From JAAAOZ01 sp964496595 (GTDB taxonomy: Bacteria; Chloroflexota; Anaerolineae; B4-G1; SLSP01): a stretch of 27,945 nt of DNA. Both the position numbers and the translations under genes were made by a program. The stretch is from contig CAZCAI010000051.1 of assembly GCA_964496595.1 (NCBI GenBank), positions 1-27,945 of the forward strand. The letters run 5' to 3'. The notes under the pieces are model-generated. The model worked only from the letters and a program-made list of their open reading frames with translations. It was not told where the DNA came from and did not search any database. This document shows, one piece after another, positions 1 through 7,716 of the stretch (positions are counted from its first letter, which is position 1; each line of letters starts with the position of its first letter).

Positions 1-1
1 G

Positions 2-916
2 GATCTGCTGCCGATGGCGGAGGCGCTCTACACCGTCGATGGCCGGCTCCAGGCGCTGCCGTTGGGCATAGTCACCTATCTGCTCTATTACAACATCGAT
101 TGGATGAGCGATCTGGGCTACAATCCCCAGGAGGCGACGTGGGAGGAATTTCGCCGCGCCGCGTGCGCGGCCACCGATCCCCAGGTGGGGCACATCGGCA
201 TAGGCTTCCCCGGACGCGCGAGCATCCTGATGGCATTTCTAACGTCGGGCGGCTCGCCCATTGTGGGGGACGATGGCCGCTACACCTTCGACGACACCGC
301 CGGCATCGCGACCATCAACGTGCTCAACACCATCATAGGTGATGCGTGCGGCATTGTCTACGAGCCGCAAGCGTTGGGCATGCAACAACTCAGCAATAGC
401 GGGATGGCGATGCTAGTCGAATCCAGCCTGCAATTAAAGGAAATCGAACGGGCCATCAGCGAGGATCGCAACTTTGTCTTAGATGTGACCCCGCTGCCCA
501 GCCCGGCGGGGGAGAGCACGACGCTCTGGTACGGGCCGGGGCTGATGTCCATCGCGCCGGAGGGGCCGCGCCGCGCGGCCGCCCGCGCGGCGATCACCTG
601 GTTCTACTCCCCCACCGCGCAGATGCTATGGTACGAGGAGACGCGCTACCTGCCCGTGCGCGCCTCCTTGATCGCAGAGTTGCGCGCCGAGAGCAACTCG
701 CTGGCCCACACCACACTCTTCGATCTGGCGCTGACCGCCGTCGAGGAGGGAAATTGGGTCGCGTGGCCGCGCCATACCAATCTCCTGCCGTGCCGCGCAG
801 CGTTGTTGCAAAGCCTGCTCTCCCTGGGCAGCGATCTCACCCCCGCTGCCTATTTAGAGGCGGCCGTGACAACGTGCAATGCGCCATTCGACGCGCCCTC
901 GGAGGTGACGCCGTGA
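2..916 (+). CDS. ABC transporter extracellular solute-binding protein, 3' part
   Basis: The reading frame is open from the window edge, so the N-terminus and signal peptide are missing. About 304 residues are present. The sequence resembles family 1 (sugar-type) periplasmic binding proteins: a YNIDWMSDLGYN-like segment followed by the TWEEFRRAA motif near the start (typical 'P.TWdE' hinge), a GF-G repeat region, a mid-protein MAMLVESS segment matching the usual 'G.aAM' position, and a late ITWFYSPTAQ segment matching the usual 'F..fl.s.e.q' helix. In this family such a protein captures a substrate, often a sugar, for an ABC importer; no permease or ATPase is visible downstream, so they would have to lie upstream. 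Its stop overlaps the start of the next gene by 4 bases (GTGA), which suggests translational coupling. The substrate cannot be read from sequence. Confidence 0.85.
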   Translation, partial: DLLPMAEALYTVDGRLQALPLGIVTYLLYYNIDWMSDLGYNPQEATWEEFRRAACAATDPQVGHIGIGFPGRASILMAFLTSGGSPIVGDDGRYTFDDTAGIATINVLNTIIGDACGIVYEPQALGMQQLSNSGMAMLVESSLQLKEIERAISEDRNFVLDVTPLPSPAGESTTLWYGPGLMSIAPEGPRRAAARAAITWFYSPTAQMLWYEETRYLPVRASLIAELRAESNSLAHTTLFDLALTAVEEGNWVAWPRHTNLLPCRAALLQSLLSLGSDLTPAAYLEAAVTTCNAPFDAPSEVTP

Positions 917-1743
917 GCGACTACAAACGCTGGGCCGAGATCGCGCAGGAGATCGCGGCGGAGGGAGGGGAGTTGCTGCGGCAGCGCTACGGGACGCCAC
1001 ACGCCATCCAGCAGAAGGGCTTCCGCGACATCGTGACCGACGTGGATCTGGAGGTCGAGGCGCTGATCGTGGCGCGCCTGCGGGCGGCCTTTCCACAGCA
1101 CGCCATCATCACGGAAGAGGGCAAAGGGGATGATGACGCGGCGACGGCCCAAGCGCCGGTGCGCTGGCTCATCGATCCCATCGATGGGACGACGAACTTC
1201 TCGCGCCACAATCCCAACTTCAGCCTCTCGATGGCGGCGGTAGCGGCGGAGACGCCATCAGAAGATGAGCGCCCCGTCGTCGGCGTGATCGTGGAGCCGC
1301 TGCGCGACTATTGCTTCGCGGCGTATCGCGGCGGCGGGGCGCGACTCAACGGACAATCGATTCACACCTCGGCAACCACGACGTTAGAGCGCGCCGTGTT
1401 CGGCAGCGACATCCCGCGCGATCCCGACCGGCGCACGCGCCATCTGACGCTGGTCACCGGCCTACTGGCCCGCGCGCGGACGGTGCGCGTCTTAGGTTCG
1501 GCGGCGCTGGGGATGGCCTACGTCGCGGCCGGCTGGTTCGATGGTTATCTCCACCGGTATCTTCACCCGTGGGATCAAGCAGCGGCTGCGCTCCTCATCG
1601 CGGAAGCGGGCGGCGTGCTCGCGACGTGCAGCGGCGCGCCGTGGACGGTCGCGGCCCCCGATCCCCTGATAGCCGCCACGCCGGAGTTGTTGGCTCAGAT
1701 TCGCGCCGCTCAGGTTGAGATCGAAGAGGTGGATGATGTGTGA
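913..1743 (+). CDS. Inositol monophosphatase family protein
   Basis: This is a 276-residue Mg2+-dependent sugar/inositol phosphate phosphatase. The metal-site motif WLIDPIDGTTNF lies at about residues 85-96 with D88 and D91 as ligands, preceded by the acidic EEG at 68-70. The second signature, HPWDQAAAALLIAEAGG, begins at about residue 218 with D221. Its length fits the family, usually 250-280 residues. I chose the GTG at 913 because it has a GGAGG ribosome binding site 6-7 bases upstream and overlaps the preceding stop by 4 bases; a longer frame from 628 only extends into the upstream gene. The exact substrate could be inositol phosphate, fructose bisphosphate, histidinol phosphate or PAP. 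The coupling to a solute-binding protein hints at metabolism of an imported phosphorylated or inositol-like compound, which is inference. Confidence 0.9.
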   Translation: MSDYKRWAEIAQEIAAEGGELLRQRYGTPHAIQQKGFRDIVTDVDLEVEALIVARLRAAFPQHAIITEEGKGDDDAATAQAPVRWLIDPIDGTTNFSRHNPNFSLSMAAVAAETPSEDERPVVGVIVEPLRDYCFAAYRGGGARLNGQSIHTSATTTLERAVFGSDIPRDPDRRTRHLTLVTGLLARARTVRVLGSAALGMAYVAAGWFDGYLHRYLHPWDQAAAALLIAEAGGVLATCSGAPWTVAAPDPLIAATPELLAQIRAAQVEIEEVDDV

Positions 1744-1753
1744 CACTAAAACC

Positions 1754-1845
1754 CTTGCGAAGGTTAGAAGAGAAATTTCAAGCCACAAGCCTCTTGGATT
1801 ACTGAAGATAACGTTGCCGCCAAGACCATTCGCAACCTTCGCAAG
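1754..1845. repeat. 12-bp inverted repeat flanking the CAP gene leader
   Basis: CTTGCGAAGGTT at 1754-1765 is repeated as its exact reverse complement at 1834-1845, immediately before the CAP gene start at 1847. The arms are 68 bases apart. The right arm lies where a ribosome binding site would be expected, and no good Shine-Dalgarno sequence is visible there. Confidence 0.6.
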
Positions 1846-1846
1846 A

Positions 1847-2980
1847 ATGACCCGATTATTGCTCGCCTTGCTGTTGCTGGGATTTGTCGCTGTCTCGCCC
1901 GCAGCGGCCCAGGAGGACCCCGCCGGCGAGTTCTACCAACTGCTCAACCAGGCGCGGCTCGACGCGGGCTTAGCGCCGCTGGGTTTTTCGACGCTGCTGG
2001 CGCAGGCCGCGCAGCGCCACGCCGAGGACATCTCGCAGATGGGGCGCGCCGTATCCGAAGGTTCCGATGGCTCGACCTATCGGCAGCGCATCCGCGAGGC
2101 GGGCTATCGCGCCTGGAACGACGGGCTATTGACGAGCGAGGTGAATTGGATGGGCTTAGGCGACGCGGCGGACGCGGTCAACTGGTTTCGCAACAACGCG
2201 GAGCAGGGAGAGTTGCTCAGCGATCCGCGCTACCGCGAGGTGGGCATCGGTTACGACGAGGACGCGGATGGCGTGCGGTATTTCGTCATCGCGCTGGGAT
2301 CGCGCCCTGGGGTGCTGCCCATCTTCATTAATGACGGCGCGGAGGCCACGGATTCGCCGCAGGTGGCGGTGCGACTCACCAACGAGGAAGCGGAACCGCT
2401 GGGCGAAGGGGCGTGGATCGGCCAGGCAATTGAGGTGCGGCTGAATGACACGCCGGAGTTTGAGGAGGCGCCGTGGCAGCCGTGGGAGCCGCTGCTCCCC
2501 TGGCAGTTGGCGAGCACGGAGCCGGGCAGTCACGCCGTCTATGTGGAGTATCGGGATGGCGCGGGACGGACGGCGATCGCCGAGGACACGATCCGGCTGG
2601 TCGCGCCCGGCGAGGTTCCGCCGACGCCCACGCCGCTTTTGGTCACCGATCCATTGACGCCCACGGAGACGATCCCGCCAACAGAAGGCAGCGAAGGGGC
2701 AGACGAAGAGGGCGATGCAGACACCTCCACCCCGACCGACGCCGCCGAGGCGCCCGTTTTGCTGACGCCCACGGCGACGCTTCCGCCATCCGAAACGGAA
2801 CCGGAGACAGCGGAGCCGGCGGCGCAGATCACGCCGCGCCCCACGTGGACGCCCCTGCCCACAGATGCCCCCATCATCGAGCGCGCGCCGACCGACTGGC
2901 CGCTGATAATCGCGCTCCTGCTCCAGGGGGCCGCGCTGCTGCTGGGATTCGCGGCGTTCTTGCGGCAGGCAGCCGGCTAA
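1847..2980 (+). CDS. Secreted CAP/SCP-domain protein with C-terminal membrane anchor
   Basis: This 377-residue protein has a clear signal peptide (MTRLLLALLLLGFVAVSPAAAQ), which fixes the start at 1847 although an in-frame upstream ATG exists at 1715. Residues ~27-145 form a CAP (SCP/PR-1) domain: FYQLLNQARLDAGLAPL, the first His in AAQRHAEDIS, then the terminal PRYREVGIGY strand. The second usual His of the CAP site (in 'W..S..H') is not present in WFRNNAEQGELLS, so the cation/lipid-binding site may be altered. A middle beta-rich region (~155-250) is followed by a long Pro/Thr/Glu-rich stalk (~255-345) and a hydrophobic helix near the C-terminus (WPLIIALLLQGAALLLGFAAF). It should be a surface-displayed, membrane-anchored protein. 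Function unknown beyond the fold. Confidence 0.85.
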   Translation: MTRLLLALLLLGFVAVSPAAAQEDPAGEFYQLLNQARLDAGLAPLGFSTLLAQAAQRHAEDISQMGRAVSEGSDGSTYRQRIREAGYRAWNDGLLTSEVNWMGLGDAADAVNWFRNNAEQGELLSDPRYREVGIGYDEDADGVRYFVIALGSRPGVLPIFINDGAEATDSPQVAVRLTNEEAEPLGEGAWIGQAIEVRLNDTPEFEEAPWQPWEPLLPWQLASTEPGSHAVYVEYRDGAGRTAIAEDTIRLVAPGEVPPTPTPLLVTDPLTPTETIPPTEGSEGADEEGDADTSTPTDAAEAPVLLTPTATLPPSETEPETAEPAAQITPRPTWTPLPTDAPIIERAPTDWPLIIALLLQGAALLLGFAAFLRQAAG

Positions 2981-3021
2981 ACAAGACTCGTCAGGCAGCC
3001 GGGCAGTGAACTACCCGTCTG

Positions 3022-3123
3022 AAAGCTGAAGTCGGCTAAAAGCCGACTCAATGCCGAGCATCATTGTCCATCCTAGTCGGCTTCCAGCCGACTTTAGCTT
3101 GTAGCCCGCGATTTATCTGCGGG
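3022..3123. repeat. Cluster of small hairpin repeats
   Basis: Two hairpins share the stem AGTCGGCT/AGCCGACT (3030-3048 with loop AAA and 3075-3093 with loop TCC). They also pair with each other as a longer inverted repeat (AAGCTNAAGTCGGCT at 3023-3037 against 3086-3100). A third hairpin, GCCCGC...GCGGGC, spans 3103-3123. There is no T-tract, so these look like dispersed palindromic repeats more than a terminator. They fill the gap between the CAP and YitT genes. Confidence 0.7.
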
Positions 3124-3172
3124 CGCAAGGCGATGAGATAGTCCTGTTTTCAAAACTCTCGAGGTATCCCTC

Positions 3173-4066
3173 ATGACCCAATGGCTCCAAAATGACAACG
3201 TCAAGCGCTTCTTGATCGGGCTGTACGATTATGGCCTGCTCACGGTGGGCGCGCTCATCGTCGCGGCGAACGTCCCGCTCTTCCTCCAGCCCAACCACGT
3301 CATCTCGTCGGGCATCACGGGCATCGGGATGCTGATCAACTACCGCTGGGGGTTGCCCATCGGGATGATGACGCTGGCGATTAACATCCCGCTGATGTGG
3401 GCCGGGACGAAGTGGGGCGGCGGCCTCAGCATTTTCTTCGTGCGGACGGTTTACGCGGTGACGGTGCTCACCGTGGGCATCGATCTCTTGGGCCAGGTAC
3501 TGCCGCCCATCCCTAGCGATCCGCTGATCTACACGCTCTTCGGCGGCTTGTTAGACGGCGTGGGGATCGGGCTGGTGCTGCGGGGACGCGGGACGACCGG
3601 CGGCACGGATATCGTCGCGCAGTTGATTGACCGCTACACGGGTATGCCCTTTGGGATGGTCTTCGTCGGCGTCAACGGCGCGATCCTGCTGGCGACGGCG
3701 TTTATCGTGGGCGTGGAGCCGATGCTCTACGCGCTGGTGGTCAATTTCATCTCCGGGCGCGTCGTGGATGTCGTCCAGGAGGGGATCAGCTACGCGCGCG
3801 CTTGTATGATCGTCACATCACCGGGGAAAGAGAAAGAGGTTCGCCGGACGATTTTAGAGAAGTTGGGGCGCGGCGTGACGGTCATCGAGGCGCGCGGCGG
3901 CTACACCGAAACGCCCCGTCCCGCGCTCTACGTCGTCGTCTCGCGCGCGCAGGTAACAGTGCTCAAGCGTATGATCGCGGACATCGACCCGCACGCCTTC
4001 GTCGTCGTCACGGAGGCCCACGAGGTGTTGGGCGAGGGGTTCCGTTCCGTGACGGAGACCAGCTAG
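3173..4066 (+). CDS. YitT family membrane protein (DUF161 plus DUF2179)
   Basis: This 297-residue protein has five to six predicted membrane helices in residues ~15-205, including the typical QPNHVISSGITGIGMLINY segment (family pattern 'aP.giv.GG..Gia.il') and the GLVLRGRGTTGGTDIVAQLI signature around residue 135-155. The soluble C-terminal part (~215-290) matches DUF2179, a PII-like regulatory fold (EKEVRRTILEKLGRGVTVIEARGGYT). The family is widespread and its transported substrate is unproven. A GAGG sequence about 7-10 bases before the ATG supports the start. Its TAG stop overlaps the stop of the convergent Nudix gene inside a shared CTAG, so the two genes end on the same four bases with no room for a terminator between them. 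Confidence 0.9.
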   Translation: MTQWLQNDNVKRFLIGLYDYGLLTVGALIVAANVPLFLQPNHVISSGITGIGMLINYRWGLPIGMMTLAINIPLMWAGTKWGGGLSIFFVRTVYAVTVLTVGIDLLGQVLPPIPSDPLIYTLFGGLLDGVGIGLVLRGRGTTGGTDIVAQLIDRYTGMPFGMVFVGVNGAILLATAFIVGVEPMLYALVVNFISGRVVDVVQEGISYARACMIVTSPGKEKEVRRTILEKLGRGVTVIEARGGYTETPRPALYVVVSRAQVTVLKRMIADIDPHAFVVVTEAHEVLGEGFRSVTETS

Positions 4067-4767
4067 TCGAATCGACTGGGGCCCTGACGTATTTTTTCGA
4101 TCAGCGCCAGCAACTCGCTGAGCATCATGGCCGTCGCGCCCCAGACAGGTTCACGGTGGTCGATTTGATAGCAGGGCGCGGAGCGCATCCGCCCGTTGTG
4201 ACGCCACACGTAGGCGCCGCTGTTCTGAGGATCTAGCAGATGGGCGAGCGACGCCCGTAAAACCTCGGCTACCTCAACCGGATCGGGATCGAGCGGCGGC
4301 AGGGCAGGCATCCAGCCGACGAAGGGATGCACGAGGTTGCGACTGGGCGGGATGTAGAGCGGCGTCAGTTCCCCCAAAATGCGGATGGCGTCCGGAGGAA
4401 TGCCCAACTCCTCCTCGACCTCGCGAAGCGCGGTCTGGCGCAGCGTATCGTCGCCATACTCGGCGCCGCCGCCGGGGAAGCTGATCTCGCTGCTGTGATG
4501 ATTCAGCGCCTGCGCTCGCAGGGTAAAGAGCACCTCAACTTCGATCTCCCGCCCCTCGCCAGATGGATAGAGGGGCATCAGGATCGCCGATTGACGCGGC
4601 GTCACGCCCGGCTCCGGCGTCAACGCCCGATTCGACGGGGCCATCCGGCGTTGCGCCGCCGCGCCGGGGAAATCCTCCAGATTCGTCGTTGCCAGGACTT
4701 GCGCGAGATCCTCGATCAAGGCCGGAGCATTGTGTATTCGCATCCGCGCCGAGGATATTTCGGTCAT
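4063..4767 (-). CDS. Nudix hydrolase, coenzyme A pyrophosphatase-like
   Basis: This 234-residue protein carries a Nudix box around residues 112-134 (GGGAEYGDDTLRQTALREVEE followed by ELGI), including the catalytic REVEEELGI helix. Just before it, LFTLRAQALNHHSSEISFPGG matches the UPF0035 signature (LL..R...L..H.GQ..FPGG) that marks the CoA pyrophosphatase subgroup (NudL/YeaB, Pcd1). Such enzymes split CoA and related nucleotides to 4'-phosphopantetheine and 3',5'-ADP. I chose the ATG at 4767 because it overlaps the yraN stop by 4 bases (ATGA) and the family N-terminus begins there; the frame stays open further upstream only as an antisense-like extension through yraN, which is not coding. Confidence 0.88.
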   Translation of the reverse strand: MTEISSARMRIHNAPALIEDLAQVLATTNLEDFPGAAAQRRMAPSNRALTPEPGVTPRQSAILMPLYPSGEGREIEVEVLFTLRAQALNHHSSEISFPGGGAEYGDDTLRQTALREVEEELGIPPDAIRILGELTPLYIPPSRNLVHPFVGWMPALPPLDPDPVEVAEVLRASLAHLLDPQNSGAYVWRHNGRMRSAPCYQIDHREPVWGATAMMLSELLALIEKIRQGPSRFD

Positions 4768-5177
4768 CGTAGGCGCCTCGATTTTGAAGCGGGGAGCGGC
4801 GGCAGCGGCGGGCCGTTCACATCCGGGTAAATGGTGATGCGTTGCAGCCGACCCCGGCGATCCATCAGGACGGCGACCAGCCCCAGATGCCACATCGCAT
4901 CCAAGGCCGTGACCTCCTCGCCCAAGTAGCGGCGCGCGACCTCCTCCATGCGCGCCAGCTTGCGGTCGCCCACGGATTCCTCCGGGCTGCCGTAGCCGGC
5001 GCCGCGGCGCGTGCGCACCTCGAAGAAGTACCACTCGTCCGCCCGTCGCGCCACCAAGTCGACCTCGCCCTCTGGGCAATGCCAATTCCGCGTCACCATC
5101 TCAAAGCCGCGCTGATGCAGTGCATCGGCGGCCAACGTCTCGCCCCTTCGTCCCAACCCCACTTTTCCTTTCGCCAT
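4764..5177 (-). CDS. yraN: UPF0102/YraN family putative endonuclease-like protein
   Basis: A 137-residue protein with the UPF0102 pattern: GRRGETLAADALHQRGFEMVTRNW at the N-terminus, then CPEGEVDLVARRADEWYFFEVRTR (family core 'GEiDlia....lvFVEVK.R'), then GSPEESVGDRKLARMEEVARRYL. The fold is related to PD-(D/E)xK nucleases; the Asp and Glu of the core are kept, while the usual Lys of EVK is Arg here. Function in the family is not settled (possible role in DNA repair or recombination). It is translationally coupled to the downstream Nudix gene by a 4-base overlap. A good ribosome binding site (AGAGGT) lies just before the ATG, and a terminator-like hairpin occupies the 5' leader. Confidence 0.85.
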   Translation of the reverse strand: MAKGKVGLGRRGETLAADALHQRGFEMVTRNWHCPEGEVDLVARRADEWYFFEVRTRRGAGYGSPEESVGDRKLARMEEVARRYLGEEVTALDAMWHLGLVAVLMDRRGRLQRITIYPDVNGPPLPPLPASKSRRLR

Positions 5178-5190
5178 ACCTCTGATCGTA

Positions 5191-5224
5191 ATAAAAAGCG
5201 GCGGGCTGTCAAGGGCAGCCCGCC
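5191..5224 (-). terminator. Terminator-like hairpin in the yraN leader (possible attenuator)
   Basis: On the minus strand a 9-bp stem (GGCGGGCTG/CAGCCCGCC, 5200-5224) is followed by CGCTTTTTATT, the shape of an intrinsic terminator. It sits about 15 bases upstream of the yraN start, with no minus-strand gene upstream that it could serve within this window. It is therefore either a repeat with terminator shape or a leader attenuator. Confidence 0.5.
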
Positions 5225-5275
5225 AGACATTAGTACAACGCGGCGGAAGTCCATCCTCAGTTAGCCCCGCTCAGA

Positions 5276-5327
5276 GCGGATCGTCAGATCCGCGACTCTA
5301 CGTCGGAACGGGGAACTGACGTTCCCC
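5276..5327. repeat. Double-hairpin intergenic repeat, copy 1
   Basis: Two adjacent hairpins are GCGGAT-6 nt-ATCCGC (5276-5293) and GGGGAAC-TGAC-GTTCCCC (5310-5327), followed by TGGGAGC. The same arrangement with the same TGAC loop occurs at 10231-10277, so this is a dispersed repeat family. The 5178-5699 gap holds this element, the inverted repeat at 5396-5508 and the yraN leader hairpin; I see no convincing gene in it. Confidence 0.6.
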
Positions 5328-5395
5328 TGGGAGCAAATTCAACTGGGGAGTTATTTATGCCGCGCTGTATTAGGTTTCCCATTTTGTAATTACGC

Positions 5396-5508
5396 CCCAT
5401 TCGCTCCAAGCGGATTTCTAATCCGCGCGTCTATGGCATATCTTGAACGTGTTTTTAGCTTGCGCAAGAAAAACGTGGGGCTGGCGATCCCCTTGGAGCG
5501 AGAATGGG
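5396..5508. repeat. Inverted-repeat element, about 113 bp
   Basis: CCCATTCGCTCCAAG at 5396-5410 pairs with CTTGGAGCGAGAATGGG at 5492-5508 (15 bp apart from a 2-base insertion). Inside is a small hairpin GCGGAT...ATCCGC (5411-5425 region). The arms resemble the GGAGC ends of the double-hairpin repeats nearby, so it may be a composite of the same family. Confidence 0.55.
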
Positions 5509-5699
5509 AAAGCCCTAGCCAGACATATTGTTAAATTTCAGGTAAAGTATATCATGAGCCAACCGTACCTGCATTTTTATCTGATGGCTGATGGGGCTTT
5601 TGGATTTCGCCGGGACGCCCTCAGCAGTCCTAAAAAGTAGTCGAGCAGTGCGTATTTGTGGGGATCACAGACCTTTTTCACGCAAAGCCAACAATATTA

Positions 5700-6026
5700 A
5701 TGAAGAAAAATCGCCTGGATCGAGAGAAACGGACCATCCTTGCTATGATCGAGATTTTCTGTCGCGCCCACCACGACGCGACCGCCGGCTCGCGCCTGTG
5801 CGACGATTGTCAGCAACTCTATCAATACAGCCTCCAGCGGATTGACAAATGCCCCCACCAGGAGGACAAGCCCACCTGCGCCAGATGCCCCATCCATTGT
5901 TACACCCCCACGATGCGAGCGCGCATCCGCCAGGTGATGCGATTTTCTGGGCCTCGGATGCTCATCTTCCATCCCTGGCTCACGCTCCTGCATTACATCG
6001 CTGCACTGTCGCGAAAAAAGCGGTGA
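5700..6026 (+). CDS. ygbA: YgbA-like 'nitrous oxide-stimulated promoter' family protein
   Basis: This 108-residue Cys-rich protein matches the YgbA family over its full length: LDREKRTILAMIEIFCRAHH, LCDDCQQLYQYSLQRIDKCP, KPTCARCPIHCY, then MRARIRQVMRFSGPRMLIFHPWL. Six conserved cysteines form C..C and CARCPIHC pairs that probably bind a metal or an Fe-S centre. In Escherichia coli ygbA belongs to the NO-responsive NsrR regulon, and its exact role is poorly known; regulation here is not visible. I chose the ATG at 5700, where the family similarity begins; an in-frame GTG at 5658 would add 14 residues, but it overlaps a dispersed repeat. The stop overlaps the next gene's GTG by 4 bases. Confidence 0.85.
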   Translation: MKKNRLDREKRTILAMIEIFCRAHHDATAGSRLCDDCQQLYQYSLQRIDKCPHQEDKPTCARCPIHCYTPTMRARIRQVMRFSGPRMLIFHPWLTLLHYIAALSRKKR

Positions 6027-6898
6027 ATCCCACATCACGCGATCCCCAAAAGCTGACCTCCTACCTGAGCGCGTGGCGCCTTTCGGCCCCTCGACTCCTC
6101 ACGCGGACGATGACCAGCCATATTTACACGGTCACGCACGAGACCAAGCGAGCGGTTCTCAAACTATTCGCCCCATCAGAGACGGAGGAACAGCGCGGCG
6201 CGGCAGCGTTGCGCTATTTTGATGGTCGAGGCGCGGTGCGTCTGCTGCGTCACGATGCGGGCGCGCATCTGCTGGAATACGCCAGCGGCGACGAACTCGT
6301 GACGCTGGTCGAGCGCGGGGAGGACGAGAAGGCCACGCGCATCATCGCCCAGGTGATCCGGCAACTTCACAGCATCCCCCATGATCCGCCACGCGATGAC
6401 TTGGTCAAGCTCGAGCACTGGTTTGGGGAGCTGTTTAGCACAGCGGCGGCGGATAGGCGCGCCAGCACCGAATCCATCTATGTGCGCGGCGCAGCGCTCG
6501 CCGAGCGGTTGCTCAGCGCCCCGCAGGAGGTGCGGGTGTTGCACGGCGACCTCCATCATCGCAACATCCGACAGTCAGCGCGCGGCTGGCTCAGCTTCGA
6601 TCCCAAAGGCGTGGTGGGCGAGCGCGCGTACGACTGCGCCAACACCCTCTGCAACCCGGTGATGCCCGAACTCGTCCACAACGAAACCCGCCTGCTGACC
6701 AACGCTGCGATCCTCGCGGACGCGCTCGCCCTCGACCCCGCGCGCGTGCTGGCCTTCACCTACGCCTACGCCTGCCTGAACGCGAGTTGGTGGGCCCGAC
6801 GTGGCAGCGTGACGGCCACAAAGGACGCGGAAATCGCGGCCGGCATCGTCCGGTGGCATCTCGATATCGCTACGATCATCGAGCCGCACCTCAAGTGA
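6023..6898 (+). CDS. APH(6)/hydroxyurea-type phosphotransferase (aminoglycoside kinase-like)
   Basis: The protein has 291 residues with a protein-kinase-like fold. The N-lobe lysine is at about K47 in RAVLKLF. The catalytic motif HGDLHHRNI is at ~174-182 (D176 as base, N181 for metal), and SFDPKGVVGERAYD at ~191-204 supplies the metal-binding Asp (D193). FDPKG.vGe..yD is characteristic of the streptomycin 6-phosphotransferase/hydroxyurea kinase family. I chose GTG at 6023, giving a 4-base overlap with ygbA and a normal family length; the upstream open frame runs antisense-like through ygbA. Whether it inactivates an aminoglycoside or phosphorylates an endogenous small molecule cannot be told from sequence. 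Confidence 0.85.
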   Translation: MNPTSRDPQKLTSYLSAWRLSAPRLLTRTMTSHIYTVTHETKRAVLKLFAPSETEEQRGAAALRYFDGRGAVRLLRHDAGAHLLEYASGDELVTLVERGEDEKATRIIAQVIRQLHSIPHDPPRDDLVKLEHWFGELFSTAAADRRASTESIYVRGAALAERLLSAPQEVRVLHGDLHHRNIRQSARGWLSFDPKGVVGERAYDCANTLCNPVMPELVHNETRLLTNAAILADALALDPARVLAFTYAYACLNASWWARRGSVTATKDAEIAAGIVRWHLDIATIIEPHLK

Positions 6899-6936
6899 AC
6901 GTCGATCAAAAAAGAACTAACCGAGGAACTACAACC

Positions 6937-7716
6937 ATGAACAACATGACTCAAGCAAACCAACAGGGATGGGATCAACTCGCGGCAACCCATTACCAGA
7001 ACTACCACATCGATAAATTGCTCGCGGGTGCGCCGTTGTTGGATGAACTGGTACAACAAGAAGTCGGTGATGTGAGCGGCAAATCCCTGGTGCATCTCCT
7101 CTGTCACATCGGAACCGACACCCTTTCCTGGGCCTTGTTAGGCGCGAACGTCACCGGCATCGACATCTCTCCCGAATCGTTGAAATATGCCCGCATGTTG
7201 GCGAAACGGATGGGAATCGGCGCGGAGTTTATCGAAGCCGACATTATGGACGTCCAGGAGAAGGTGAAGAGGCAATACGATATCGTCTTTGCCTCCACCG
7301 GGGTGCTCTGCTGGATTCCCGACATCCAGAGATTCGCCCAAACCGTCCGCCGCCTGCTACATGACGATGGCTTCTTTTACCTCCTCGACGGCCACCCCTT
7401 TCGGAACGTCTTGGTGGATGAGACGGGATCAATGAGCAACAACACAATTCAAGGCAACTACTTTCGCAACGAGGTGTGGCAGTACGATGATCTGGGCGAT
7501 TATACAGACCCAGACCTGATCATTCCCGGCCAATCCTATGAATGGGACTGGACGCTGGGCGAGATCATCACGGCTCTGTGCGATGCTGGTATGAGAATCG
7601 TCTTCTTGCATGAATTCCCCCGTTACTTTTACAACGGATACACACCGCACGATGTGCCGGTCAACAGCGTGGCATTGTATCCCTGCACCTTCAGCCTCAA
7701 AGCTATGGCTACATAG
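6937..7716 (+). CDS. Class I SAM-dependent methyltransferase
   Basis: This is a 259-residue protein. The SAM-binding region is LVHLLCHIGTDTLSWALLGA at about 50-69 followed by VTGIDIS, the variant motif I seen in a bacterial methyltransferase family that has 'LHLQCHFGqDTLSlArlGA' in place of the usual D.GCG.G. Later motifs are EADIMDV and the FASTGVLCWIPDI segment. Start choice: ATG at 6937 with an upstream GAGGA; the longer open frame reaches back into the phosphotransferase gene and is discarded. It lies 38 bases after that gene and is probably cotranscribed with it. The methyl acceptor is unknown. Confidence 0.85.
   Translation: MNNMTQANQQGWDQLAATHYQNYHIDKLLAGAPLLDELVQQEVGDVSGKSLVHLLCHIGTDTLSWALLGANVTGIDISPESLKYARMLAKRMGIGAEFIEADIMDVQEKVKRQYDIVFASTGVLCWIPDIQRFAQTVRRLLHDDGFFYLLDGHPFRNVLVDETGSMSNNTIQGNYFRNEVWQYDDLGDYTDPDLIIPGQSYEWDWTLGEIITALCDAGMRIVFLHEFPRYFYNGYTPHDVPVNSVALYPCTFSLKAMAT

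Noticed and set aside
628..912. N-terminal extension of the inositol monophosphatase frame
   Set aside because: It lies wholly inside the solute-binding protein gene in another frame; the GTG at 913 with a good ribosome binding site fits the family.
3022..3123. Rho-independent terminator after the CAP gene
   Set aside because: The hairpins are strong but no T-tract follows any of them on the plus strand, and they come in related pairs as dispersed repeats do.
4768..5085. N-terminal extension of the Nudix frame
   Set aside because: It overlaps yraN in another frame and is of Gly/Arg/Ala-rich shadow composition; the ATGA overlap at 4764-4767 gives the real start.
5443..5640. Open frame of 65 codons on the plus strand
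   Set aside because: It overlaps the inverted-repeat element at 5396-5508, has no ribosome binding site, and shows no domain or recognisable composition.
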